Made by a program: the position numbers and the translations under genes. From NCBI GenBank assembly GCA_902806565.1, contig CADCXA010000032.1:372001-436000 (forward strand): a stretch of 64,000 nucleotides of DNA, in the 5' to 3' direction. Below the pieces are notes generated by a model that made no database searches, had not been told where the DNA came from, and saw only the letters and a list, made by a program, of their open reading frames with translations. The DNA is from Hypoxylon rubiginosum (taxonomy: Eukaryota; Ascomycota; Sordariomycetes; Xylariales; Hypoxylaceae). Within the stretch, counting starts at the first letter, position 1. Every line of letters starts with the position of its first letter. Below are positions 1-10,115 of this stretch, in pieces.

Positions 1-1
1 A

Positions 2-1881
2 GACCGCGTGTTGTGGGTAGACAGTATCTGCATTGACCAGACACCAGAAGGGGTCGAAGAGCGCAATGCCCAGGTCGCCATGATGGGGGACATATACGAA
101 AATGCGAGCGACGTTCTAATATGGCTCGGAGAGGGCGATGAGAAGACGGATGCCTTTTTTCTGCACCTGAGCCGTCTCTACGAGCTACGTGATGACTCTT
201 GGGAAGACACTAGGGTTGACATGAATGCGCGGTTTATGGAAGAATGTGGTTAGTATGATTCCTCAATGAGCAACATAAACTATTTAATGTGATTATGCAG
301 TGCATTGTCCTACGGAAAGAATATTTCAGTGCTGAGTGCGTGTCATTAGACACGAAATGGCGCATGCCAGAAGCAGGTACCTGGGTCGCCCCTCAGATCA
401 TTGAAGATGTCCTCAGCCGACCATGGTTCGAGAGAATGTGGACCTTGCAGGAGCTTCTCCTTTCTAGTCATTCCACCGTCAAATGCGGCGCACAGAGCAT
501 GAGCTGGGGGGCGTTCTGTCAGGCTCTGATGCTAGTCGAAGCCTCCTTTGCTCCTTCAAAGGGCAGTCGAAACTTTATCAATTGCTACTACGCCTACTCC
601 GACTTTAAGGATCTCGTAGCAGCCAGTAAAGGCATCCAAGCAACGCAGACCGGGGAAGATAAAGAGCTTTCGTCCGACGACGTTCAGAAGGACCTGTCGA
701 CCGTCGTTCACCACACTCGTATCCGGCATGCTACTGATCCCAAAGACAAGATCTTCGCAATTTACGGTATCTCTCAGAAACTCGGAAAACCTTTACCGAG
801 TCCAGACTACACCGAATCAATCCCCGTAGTGTACGCTAAAGCCACTGCGGAGATCATGCGTCAGGATAACTCCCTATGGCCCCTGGATAATGTATGGAGC
901 GAAAGCCGCCGAACTGATCTCCCGTCCTGGGTTCCGGACTGGGGTGACGACCCTAGATGGTCTGAAGATTTGCTTAGCGAACTCGGTGCCCTTCCCGTAA
1001 ACCATGGAGACCGTGAAACTGTCGTTCATTGGGACGGACCGGTTGAGCATTGTGACTCCCAGATCACTGTCTCTTTGGATTATTCCCGATTGACACTTGC
1101 GGCTCAGATTTATGGGACGATAAACATCGTGTTCAGCAGTCATGAGCTAGCAGCTGTCCGGCGAGATGTTCTCACCATACCACGAACGTCTACCGAGCAC
1201 GCATTGGCGATAAGGAGACATGGCGCAGAGCAGATCAGATATTTCAGACGTATTTATACCAGTCTAAGTGTAGAAAGAGATGCCCAACATCGGCTTCGCA
1301 CTTTCTGCCGGCTACTACTAGCATACAGCCTAACACAGCCCCTACGATCATTCGAGCGAGGGTCGAAAGATCTACAGTCTCTTCTAGCTGCCTCCGAGGA
1401 CCCCGAAAGCCGACAAATGATTATCACTTACGCTCTAAACAAGCTAAAAAAAGCTAAAGACAGTAACCAGTGCCAGGACATTATTTTGGAGTTAGTAAAG
1501 TCCGACATGGACGCGGCGTTAGATGTACTCCTATCGTCGAATCTAGACTGTGGGTCTCACGAAGTCCGCGCAAAGCTCCACGAACCCGGATACAAGGTGG
1601 TTCAGCTGCTGGCATCGGCTACTGGATTCTATAATCTTATCCGGGGTCTTGTAATTAATAGATCGATCTTCACGACTAGCAACGGCCTCATTGGATATGC
1701 CCACGGACAAGTCTATGTTGGAGATGCCATCGCCAAATTCCAAGGCGCTACATCTCCGCATTTACTTCACGCTTGCGAGTCCAACACGTACAGGATCCTA
1801 TCTCCAGCGGTTGTGAAGGCGGACTGCGATATATCTATGTTGGTGGAGGGCCAGGATTGGACACAGCTGGTCTTGATTTGA
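2..1881 (+). CDS. HET-domain (heterokaryon incompatibility) protein, 5' end outside window
   Basis: The reading frame is already open at the left edge, so the N-terminus is missing. It starts inside a HET domain: LWVDSICIDQ at 11-40 is the typical HET core, followed by the region ending in VLIWLGEG. Later HET-like blocks are LSRPWFERMWTLQELLL and KIFAIYGIS, then DLPSWVPDW. An intron at 253-329 (GTATGA...TTTCAG) joins the two frames and gives about 600 visible residues. A GTTAGT donor at 249 with the CAG at 300 would break frame. The C-terminal part (from about 1630) resembles the usual end region of these proteins, with GLIGYAHGQVYVGDAIAKF. HET proteins act in allorecognition and can trigger cell death when unlike strains fuse; which partner or allele this one recognises cannot be seen. 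Sure of the family; the intron is inferred. Confidence 0.85.
253..329 (+). other. Intron in the HET gene
   Basis: Donor GTATGA and acceptor TTTCAG. Removing these 77 nt joins the HET core frame to the downstream frame without a stop, creating one Tyr codon across the junction. Inferred from frame only. Confidence 0.6.
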
Positions 1882-2293
1882 TATGTTGCGTATAAATGAT
1901 GACCACACACCTCCAGGACTAGGGGGTTTGGGACTGAAAATGGCTCAAAATTGAACGCTATCGTTAAATCTAGTTGTTTTTAAATATGGACTTACGGTTG
2001 AAGGGAATCGCTGTGGCGTCCTGTCAAGGCCTTAGGCTTTACCGCTTAGGCAGGGCCACGGACCTGTTAGTCACGGATAGGGGTTACAGGCCTGTTGGTA
2101 TGTATTACCTAAGCAAGGGATAGCTTGGTGGATAGGCCCTCTTGCATATACTCGGGACTTGGTAACCCCCTGGACTCACAGCTATTCGTGTAACAACATA
2201 GTGGTTTTCCTTATTGCACGGTTGGCTTCGCGACAGTCTTTCCTCTCCCCCTTTGTTCTTTTTTCCAAACGGAAGCACCCCAACATTATCCAA
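1882..2293. other. Intergenic, HET gene to SDR gene
   Basis: No credible gene. The stretch 2000-2110 has several short internal inverted and repeated words built on CCTTAGG/CCTGTTAG, but no long hairpin. The promoter of the next gene should lie in 2100-2293; I see no clear TATA box. Confidence 0.5.
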
Positions 2294-3316
2294 ATGGCCA
2301 CCACTTCTCCTATTTCCTTCGCTTCTTCACTTTTTAATGCTATCGGCTTGTATACGACAATTTCAATTCTTACTAAGCTTTTTTTACTATTTAAACCGTA
2401 TATCTCTTCGTCTAAATTGTCACGATATGCGCATCTGTCATTGAGTGGGGAGCCTCCTTGGGCCATGGTAACAGGGGCCTCGGATGGGATTGGCTACGCA
2501 TTGGTTGAGGAGTTGGCCAGCCAAGGGTTTAATGTTGTACTTCACGGAAGAAACCTTGAAAAGCACTCCAAAAAGGTGGTCGAGTTGCAATTCTCATTTC
2601 CTGAAAGATCCTTCAAAGTCATCGTTGCAGACGCGAACAACGTAGCATGTGCGAACTGCCTCAAGACACACCGTAACAAAGGCCTGAGTGAAGAAGCACC
2701 TCTGGACTTTGAAGAAATTAAGAAGGCTCTGGATGGTCTACACCTTACCGTGCTCATAAATAGCGTTGGCGGAAATATAGTTGCTCCAATATTCGTATCG
2801 CTCAAGGACAAAACCGAAGCCAAGCTCACCGAGAACGTTAGCCTCAATGCTCTATTCCCGCTGCATCTTACACGCGCACTCCTCCCCGCCCTCGTTCAAA
2901 ATGGTCCCTCGCTCCTTATCAACGTTAGCTCCATGGCCGACCAGGGACTACCACTTATCGCTTCGTATAGCGCTAGCAAGCAATTTCTATTGACATTGAC
3001 AAGCAGCCTCCGCTTAGAAATGATGCTAGAGGGCAGAGCAGACGACGTTGAAATCTTGGGGATCAGAACTGGCAGAGTCACGGGCGTTGCCGGGTATAAA
3101 GAACCACCGTCATTTTTCGAGCCAGATACCAAGACATTTGCCAAAGCCACTTTGGCACATGCCGGGCATGGAAGAGGCGTGGTCATAGGATACTGGACAC
3201 ACATGCTGCAATACCTGATGGGGAGCTTGATGCCACCTTGGGTGGCGGATAGAGTTATGATATCTATTATGCGCCAGAATGAGGATTGGGAACTCAAGAC
3301 GAGGAAAGAGGCATAG
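2294..3316 (+). CDS. Membrane-anchored SDR, 3-oxoacyl-CoA reductase / 17-beta-HSD-like
   Basis: Single-exon gene, 340 residues. Start chosen at 2294 (CCAAATGGCC, A at -3); an earlier in-frame ATG at 2159 would only add 45 unconserved residues. Residues 8-33 are hydrophobic and probably an ER anchor. The Rossmann signature TGASDGIG is at 60-67, the NNAG position reads NSVGG (156-160), catalytic Ser is at 212 or 213 (NVSSM), and the active-site motif YSASK is at 225-229. This order (membrane anchor, then classical SDR fold) matches very-long-chain 3-oxoacyl-CoA reductases and steroid-dehydrogenase-like enzymes, which reduce keto groups with NADPH at the ER. There is no KKXX tail (it ends TRKEA). 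All catalytic residues are present, so it is probably active; the substrate is not known. Next SDR downstream lies on the same strand, 773 bp away. Confidence 0.85.
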   Translation: MATTSPISFASSLFNAIGLYTTISILTKLFLLFKPYISSSKLSRYAHLSLSGEPPWAMVTGASDGIGYALVEELASQGFNVVLHGRNLEKHSKKVVELQFSFPERSFKVIVADANNVACANCLKTHRNKGLSEEAPLDFEEIKKALDGLHLTVLINSVGGNIVAPIFVSLKDKTEAKLTENVSLNALFPLHLTRALLPALVQNGPSLLINVSSMADQGLPLIASYSASKQFLLTLTSSLRLEMMLEGRADDVEILGIRTGRVTGVAGYKEPPSFFEPDTKTFAKATLAHAGHGRGVVIGYWTHMLQYLMGSLMPPWVADRVMISIMRQNEDWELKTRKEA

Positions 3317-4089
3317 ATCATCTGTACTGGTGGTGGGGGAAGTAGGGAGGAGTTTAGGAGCATCTATCTATGCATAGAACCCTAGCTTTTCTAAGATACG
3401 TCGATACTTGTGAGATCATCGTAGAACTACGTTGGTTGTTACTTTTGACATGCTCGCCAATAATAGAATTAAAGCCGTTAGCAGGCAGTTATGAAAAGAA
3501 AAAATGAAAAAGGGACGCGGTCGTGCCGTATGTTTGATATCACATAGGTAAATGATGCTTACTTGGTATAAAAGCATCAATTTACAACATTATTCTGAGT
3601 ACCGATCTTCTAACACCTGAATTCCGAAATCTTACTACGTTTTCTCGACGCCTTGTTCTCGGTAGTCAACATGTTACACTTAATGGTATTTCACGGTGTT
3701 GAAGGCCGGGGTTTGCGTGTCTTAACTCCGTTATAAAGACGAAGTGGGTGGACATAAGTTCCATCGCGTCTATACAGCCAGCAGGGGACCATTTGATATT
3801 CTAGATCTTATCCAAAATAGGGGAGGCATCTTGAGCATCCTCGTTAACCTAGAGTTAAAATGCGGACATAGCCTTATTGCCGCTCGTATGATAAACAATA
3901 AGTACTCTCCTCATCTGCTCATCTGCTCATCTGCTAAGAACTCGACTGATAGCATTGTTCACTACGGCTCGACCTTTCCAGCTACTATCAAGCATTACAC
4001 TACCTAGTCAGACATCGCAAAGCAAAAACGACCTTCGTACTGTCAAATTCTCGACCCTTAAAAAAGAAAAAAAAGAGAACGACTCAACA
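3317..4089. other. Intergenic / promoter region of the second SDR gene
   Basis: No supported gene. A TATAAAA word lies at about 3569-3575. A short CATCTGCT repeat occurs near 3913-3934 and an A-rich tract directly precedes the next start codon. Confidence 0.45.
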
Positions 4090-5198
4090 ATGTCGTCCTC
4101 AAAGCAGTCACTCACCTGGCTCGTCACGGGCGCCTCGTCAGGCATCGGCCTGGCAATTTGCCAAGCGGCGCTCGCGGCAGGGCACAAGGTCGGGGGCGCG
4201 ACGCGCGACATCGCCAAGGCCAGCGCCGCGAACCCGGACTTCGCGGCCCAAGGCGGCATCTGGGTAACCATCGACCCCGGGCACCCGGACTCGGCGGCCG
4301 CGTTCGCCGCGGCCGACAAGGAGCTCGGCGGCGTCGACGTCCTGGTCAATAATGCCGGGTACTGGTATCTTGCGGGCATAGAAGATATGAGGTTTGGGGA
4401 TTTTTTTTCATAATGTCTTCTCCCTTACCCTTTTCTTCCCCTTTTTACGCTTTTTGAAGAGTAAAAAGAAAAAAAGGTATTTCATAGGGAGCTTAGGCTG
4501 ATGCGAATATCTGGATGACTATAGGGAACCGCTTCTCCGCCAGCAGATGGAGGTTAGTTTTTTCGGCCCGATGCGCGGCGTACGGACTTTGCTGCCTGGC
4601 ATGCGGGCTCGTGGCCGTGGGGATATTGTGTTGATTAGCAGTGGTGCTGGGTGAGTTTTTTTCTTCTTTTTCTTTCTGTGATCGTGTCCCTTTCAAAACT
4701 CTTCCGCTAATAAAGAGAGGGGGGAATAGCTTCACAGGCCGCGCCAGTCGAGGTGCGTACGCCGCAGGGAAATGGGCCTCCGAGGCGATGCACGAGGTGC
4801 TCAGCCGCGAGGTAGGGGGCGAGGTAGGGTCGAAGCTCGGGATCAAGGTTCTCATCGTCGAGCCGGGCGGGTTCCGCACCACGTTCACCTCAACGGGGAC
4901 CGTGGACCCTGTCAACGAAGCATATAAGGGCACGGAGCTCGACAAGGCGATCACACTGGTGAATAACTTTGACGAAGACGGCTTGGATCATTACTTCAAA
5001 GGAGATACTGCCAAGGCCGCGCGGGCCATCCTCAACGCTATTGTTGACGGGCATGATGGGTATCTCCGCTTGGTGCTAGGACCGGACTGTTATGCTGCGA
5101 TGGAGCAGAAGATAGCCGAGTTGCAGCGGGATATAGATGCTACGCGAGAGGTTTCTCTATCTACCAACTTGGAACGTTGGATAAACAAGGCTACCTAG
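4090..5198 (+). CDS. Classical SDR oxidoreductase, three exons
   Basis: Exons 4090-4391, 4525-4650 and 4730-5198 join to 897 nt, 298 residues. Intron 1 (4392-4524, donor GTTTGG, acceptor CTATAG) has a CTGAT branch-like site at 4499; the donor is weak but it is the one that gives GIEDMREPLLRQQMEV. Intron 2 (4651-4729, GTGAGT...AATAG) has CTAAT at 4707; using the CACAG six bases downstream would break frame. Motifs: TGASSGIG at residues 13-20, VNNAG before the first intron, ISSGAG, the catalytic YxxxK as YAAGK in exon 3, and PGGFRTTF after it. These are all features of NAD(P)H-dependent classical SDRs. The coding sequence is GC-rich, in strong contrast to the AT block that starts 440 bp downstream. 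Substrate unknown. Confidence 0.85.
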
Positions 5199-5630
5199 GT
5201 ATTGACCAATAGGGTGTAGAAAGCAATTGCGTAGAAATAGTGGTTGTATTTAGACTTATTTCCTTATATAGACGATACTTAGGAACTGAAGTTATCTGTG
5301 CATATACTTATGAATCGGCGCTGAAGCTACCCAAGAGGCTAAAACGCGGAGCCGAAACGGACCAACGGGCGGCTAACGGCCAAGGCCGGTCGGTGTGGCG
5401 CGCGAGAACCGGACCCGTGCCGCCGTTAGCCATATTGCGTACTTGGGATGTTATGAGGGTTGTTAGGTTCGATTCCTATTAGCGCCGTCTGGCTGTTCCC
5501 CTTTTCTTGCGTACCTACCTGGTAGAATTTAGACATGGGCATTACAAGAAGGCAAATCTTGCAAGTTACATGCATCTTAAAAAGCATCTATAACCTTCCT
5601 TGATTGTTGCCGACCCCTTAATAATCTTTA
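5199..5630. other. Intergenic with a GC-rich inverted repeat (5371-5431)
   Basis: No convincing gene. GGCTAACGGC at 5371-5380 is perfectly repeated in inverted form at 5422-5431, with a shorter CCGGT/ACCGG pair inside. A GGTTCGATTCC word at 5467-5477 looks like a tRNA B-box, but no tRNA fold accompanies it. The last ~60 bp lead to the terminus of the giant AT-rich element. Confidence 0.5.
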
Positions 5631-5635
5631 GATAT
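5631..5635. repeat. Left copy of putative 5-bp target-site duplication of element A
   Basis: GATAT stands directly outside the left inverted repeat; AATAT stands directly outside the right one (34315-34319). The single difference is a G-to-A transition, as RIP would make. Five bases in AT-rich DNA is weak support alone. Confidence 0.5.
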
Positions 5636-5822
5636 CTCCGCTGTAAATTTACGCTAAACCACCAAAGTAATAAAAGTGCCAAGTTCGTTAAATCCGCTAA
5701 ACCTGCTAAACCTGTAAAATAAGTTAAAATTATAATGTATATAATTTTTATATTATATAAATACATTAGGTTTTTAATAAATTAATATACTTTATTAATT
5801 TAAATTATAAAAAATATATAAT
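5636..5822 (+). repeat. Left terminal inverted repeat of element A
   Basis: Pairs without gaps with the reverse complement of 34128-34314. Beyond the outer ~30 bp I saw only transitions between the two arms. It begins CTCCGCTG. The outer ~85 bp contain GCCAAA-type words every 8-9 bp, several of them mutated to GCTAAA or GTTAAA; the inner ~100 bp are A/T only. Confidence 0.8.
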
Positions 5823-5904
5823 AATTAATTATAATTATATTTAAACTTAAAATTAAGTTTATTATATTTATAAAATATTTATAATAATATTTAAATTATT
5901 ATAA

Positions 5905-6035
5905 AATTATTATTAAATTATTATTAAATTATTATTAAATTATAATTAAACTATTATTAAATTATAATTAAACTATTATTAAACTATAATTAAGTTATTA
6001 TTAAATTATAATTAAATTATTATTAAATTATATTT
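5905..6035. repeat. Subterminal 11-bp tandem array, left end of A
   Basis: Units of AAATTATTATT and the variant AAATTATAATT repeat head to tail. A similar but longer array stands at the other end of the element (33783-34050), and copy B has the left-end one at 46398-46520. Confidence 0.7.
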
Positions 6036-9000
6036 AAAGTTTAAATAAAAAATATATAATTTTTATAATTTAAATAAAAAGCTTAACTTATTAATATTAA
6101 AGAAAATATAAACTAAATTTATTTATATATAAAATTTTAATATTAAAATAATATAATAACTTTTTAATTTATAATTTTATTATTTAAATAATAAATTTTA
6201 TATGTATATATAACTAGATTTAAAAGCTATATATTAAAAAATTAATTAACTTTTTTTTATAATTTATATAACTTATTAATTAAAATAAATTAAAGTTTTT
6301 ATTATAACTTTAAAAATTTATTTAAAAATAATTAATTATAAAAACTTAAAACCTTAAAATATAAATTTATAAATATAAATAAAATAATTATTATAAATAA
6401 ACACTACTTATATTTAATTTATTTTTTATTTAAATAAATATTAAATAAAAAAAAATATTAAATATTATATAAAATATTATTATAAAATATTTTATTAACA
6501 GGAATATTAATATTATAAAATAATAATATTATTATAAAACCATTTAAATAATAAAAAAAATTAAGATATTATTATATAAAAAATAATAAATTTAACAGTT
6601 ATAAATGTTTTTATATATATAAAAATAATAAATAAAAAAACTTATTAAATAAAAGAACTTATTATATTTATCTTTAATATTTTTAATAATATAAGTACTT
6701 AATATCGTTATTTTAAAAATTATAACCTTTTAAATAATAAAAGCTAGGTTTTTATAATAAAACTTTAATCTTAATAAATATAAAAAGCTTTTAAACCTAT
6801 ATATTAACACTGTAATAATTAACATTTAAAAAATCTTAATTTTAAAAAAATTAATATAAATTATTATAAAAAATAAATTAATAATAACTTAAATAACATC
6901 TTAAACTTTATATATTAAACACAAGTTTATTAAAAAAAACCTATAAAAATAATTAAATTATTATTATATATATTTTTATAATTTAATTTATAAAATATTT
7001 AAAATATATTTAAAATAAAATTTTTTTTTTATAATTTAAAATAAATAATTTAATTATAATTTTATATATAATATATCTTTAAAAAGGTTTATAAAAACTA
7101 GATTATTTTTATTTATTATAATATTAAATATAATATAAAAAAAAACTTTTATTATAATAAATTAAAAAAATTATACAAGCTTTAAAAAACTAATAAAATT
7201 AAAACTTTTAATAAATAAAAATAATAATTTTTATTATTTAATATTTATTTATTTAATATTTATTTATTTAGGTATATATTTAGATATTAATATTTTAAAT
7301 AATAAAATAATACTTGGTAAACTAAATAAATATTTATTTAAATAAAAAATAGTTAATAATTAAAATAACTATTTTTATTGTTTTAACGATTTTACGTTAT
7401 AAATATATATTTAAAAAATAAGTAATTTATAATTGTTATAAAAAATAATATATAAATTTTTAATATTTTTTAAATTTATTTTTTTATTTTTAAGATATTT
7501 AACAAATAATTATATAATTATATTTATTCCGTTTTTATTTATTTTTTTACTTTATTTAATTAAGTTATATATTATATTATCCTGTTATATAAAAACTTAT
7601 TAAATATTAATACCGGCTTTTTTTTATTCTTTTTATATTATTTTAAATAGTTTTTTAAACCGATATATTTATTAAAATATAAATAGTCCTTATTTTTAAT
7701 AAATTTTAATAAATATTATATTAACCATTTATTATAAATCTATTATATTTTTAAAGCTAAGAAACTATTAAAATCATATTTATATATTAACTCTTTTAAT
7801 TAATACGTTAATTTTAATAACAAAGAATTAAAAGTTAAGTTTATAATATAATTTTTTACTTTTATATTATTTAAATTTATTTAAAATTTATTAATATAAT
7901 TAGTAACTTTATTTTTTTATTATTTAATAATATAAATATTTTATAAATAAATATATTAAACTATTTTTTATTATAATAAATTTCTAAAAATAACATATAT
8001 TATAACTTAAATATAAAACTAATATTTTTTAAATAAATTTAAATTATATAAATTTTTAAAATATTATTAATAATATAATATTAATATTAACATTTAATAA
8101 TATAAACATTAATTTATTTATAATCTAATAATTAATTATATTAATTTAAAAAAAAAGCTATTATTATTTAATTTTTATATTATACCAACTTATATAAAAC
8201 TTATATAATTTTAAGATACGTACGTTTTATAAGTATTTTATTTTTATTTTATTTATAAATCATATAGTTATTTAAAACCTAATTTATATAATTAATTAAT
8301 ATTATATTTAGGTTATAAAAAAAGTTTTAATTCCATGATTTATATAAGTTATTTAAAGTTGGAATTTTAACGTAATAATTATTTTAAAATATTAATCGGT
8401 TATATTTATAAGTAAATTATTAAATTTATTAACATTATATTATATAATCTTATAAAAATAAATATTAATACTTATATAAATCTTAAATCTAATAAAATAA
8501 AATTTCTAATACCTATTTATATTTTATAGTTAATTTAATTTTAAAACTAAAAAAAATCTTCGTTTTTTATTATAATAAATTTTCTTTTAATTATATTGAT
8601 AATTTATAACTTTTAAATATATTTAAATATATTTAAATTAGATTATATTTTTAAGGATAGGTTATTTTATAACTATATATATTAGTTTATATATTAAATC
8701 TTTTTTTATATTTATTAATATATTTAACCTAAGTTTATAATTACAATAAAATTTAATTATATTATTTTTATATTACTTATATTTAACTAAATTAGTAATT
8801 TTCCACTTTATATTATTTTCTAAATAAATTTTAATAAAAAAAATATAACTTATATTAACTTTTTTAATAAACTATAAATAATTAAAAATGGTTTTATTAT
8901 AAAAATTTATATAGAAAAAATAATTTTATATTTATTTCTTTACTTTTTTTTTATATTTTATTAAATTATATTATACTATATTTTATTACGTTAATTTACA

Positions 9001-9079
9001 TTAAAAGAAACGTAATATTAAATTAATATTAAAATGCTTTTATATTAAGTAATTAATAATTTTAAAATAAAATAACTTT

Positions 9080-10115
9080 ATTTTAAAAAACATAAATATA
9101 TTTATTTAAATATTATTAATATTAATTTTATTTTTATTAAACTTTTATCGGTTTAAATATTATTAAAAGGTTTATATGTTTATATAAATATTATACTTTT
9201 ATTAAAATCTTTTAATAATTTCTTAGTAAAATAATTAATTCTTTTAATATTATTAAATAATAATTTTTTTAAACTTAATAAAATTATATTAAGTTAAATA
9301 CTAATAAAAAGTTTATAAGGTAATATAAACGTGATAGTTTTTATAAAATTTTTAAAAAATTATAATTTTAAATAATTAGTTTTTTTTATATTAGTAAATA
9401 AAAATCTCCTCCTATTAATTAAAATTATATTTAATTAAATATTATTTTAAGGTTTTTTAACTAATATAAATATTATAATTTTATTATAATTTTTAAAGGA
9501 TTATATTTTTAAGAAATTAATCCTTTTGGTATTATTAAATAAAAATATCCTTAATTTAACCTAAGTTATATTTAATTAAATATTATTTTAAAGTTTTTTA
9601 ACTAGTAAAAATATTATATTTTTATTATAATTTCTAAAGAATTATATTTTTAAATAACTAATTTTTCTGGTATTATTAAATAAAAATAAACTAGAATTTA
9701 ATAAGATTATATTTATTTAAATATTAATTAAAAGTTTATAAGTTAATATAAACGTTATATTTTTATTTAAATCTTTAAATAATATTAGGTTTAAATAACT
9801 TTTTTTTTTAGTATTATTAAATAAAAATTTCTTTGTATTTATTAAGGTTACTTTTATTTAAATATAGCTTAAAAATTTATAAAACTATATAAATATTATA
9901 TTTTTATTAAAACTTTTAAAAAACTTAAATTTTAGTTAATTAATTTTAACGGTATTATTAAATAATAATCTTTTTAAGTTTATTAAAATTGTAATTACGT
10001 TTAAATAAATATTATTAAAAAGTTTATATATTAATATAAATATTATATTTTTATTAAAATTTTTAACGGATTTTATTTTAAAATAAATGGTTTTATTAAT
10101 ATTATTAAACGATTT
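9080..10115 (+). repeat. 141-bp tandem array (47 codons), likely relic of a repeat-protein gene, copy A
   Basis: The word ATTATTA recurs at 9249, 9390, 9531, 9672, 9813 and 9954, exactly 141 bp apart, with degenerate units on both sides (about 9110 and 10101). 141 is divisible by three, so one frame is kept. Reading + strand in the frame of 9670, the stops I saw are TAA or TAG, as C-to-T change of CAA/CAG would give. Using C or G wherever copies A and B differ, units read with shared blocks such as VLLNEN and INVIFLLKSL. This suggests a leucine/isoleucine-rich repeat protein with 47-residue units; no known family could be assigned. Confidence 0.6.

Noticed and set aside
3744..4007. Small + strand frame upstream of the second SDR
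   Set aside because: No start context, motif or splice partner; it lies in the promoter region.
5467..5477. tRNA B-box-like word GGTTCGATTCC followed by a possible 3' acceptor strand
   Set aside because: Only four T-stem pairs form, the possible 5' acceptor strand (GGCGC near 5397) gives five pairs, and no A-box or anticodon arm can be drawn.
5240..5482. Open frame after the second SDR gene
   Set aside because: No motif, no homology recognised, and it runs through the GC-rich inverted repeat.
5566..5766. Minus-strand frames in both left termini (also 46071-46265) with a repeated GLAGLADLANLALL pattern
   Set aside because: The three-residue rhythm is a translation of the 9-bp iterons in the terminal repeat, not a gene.
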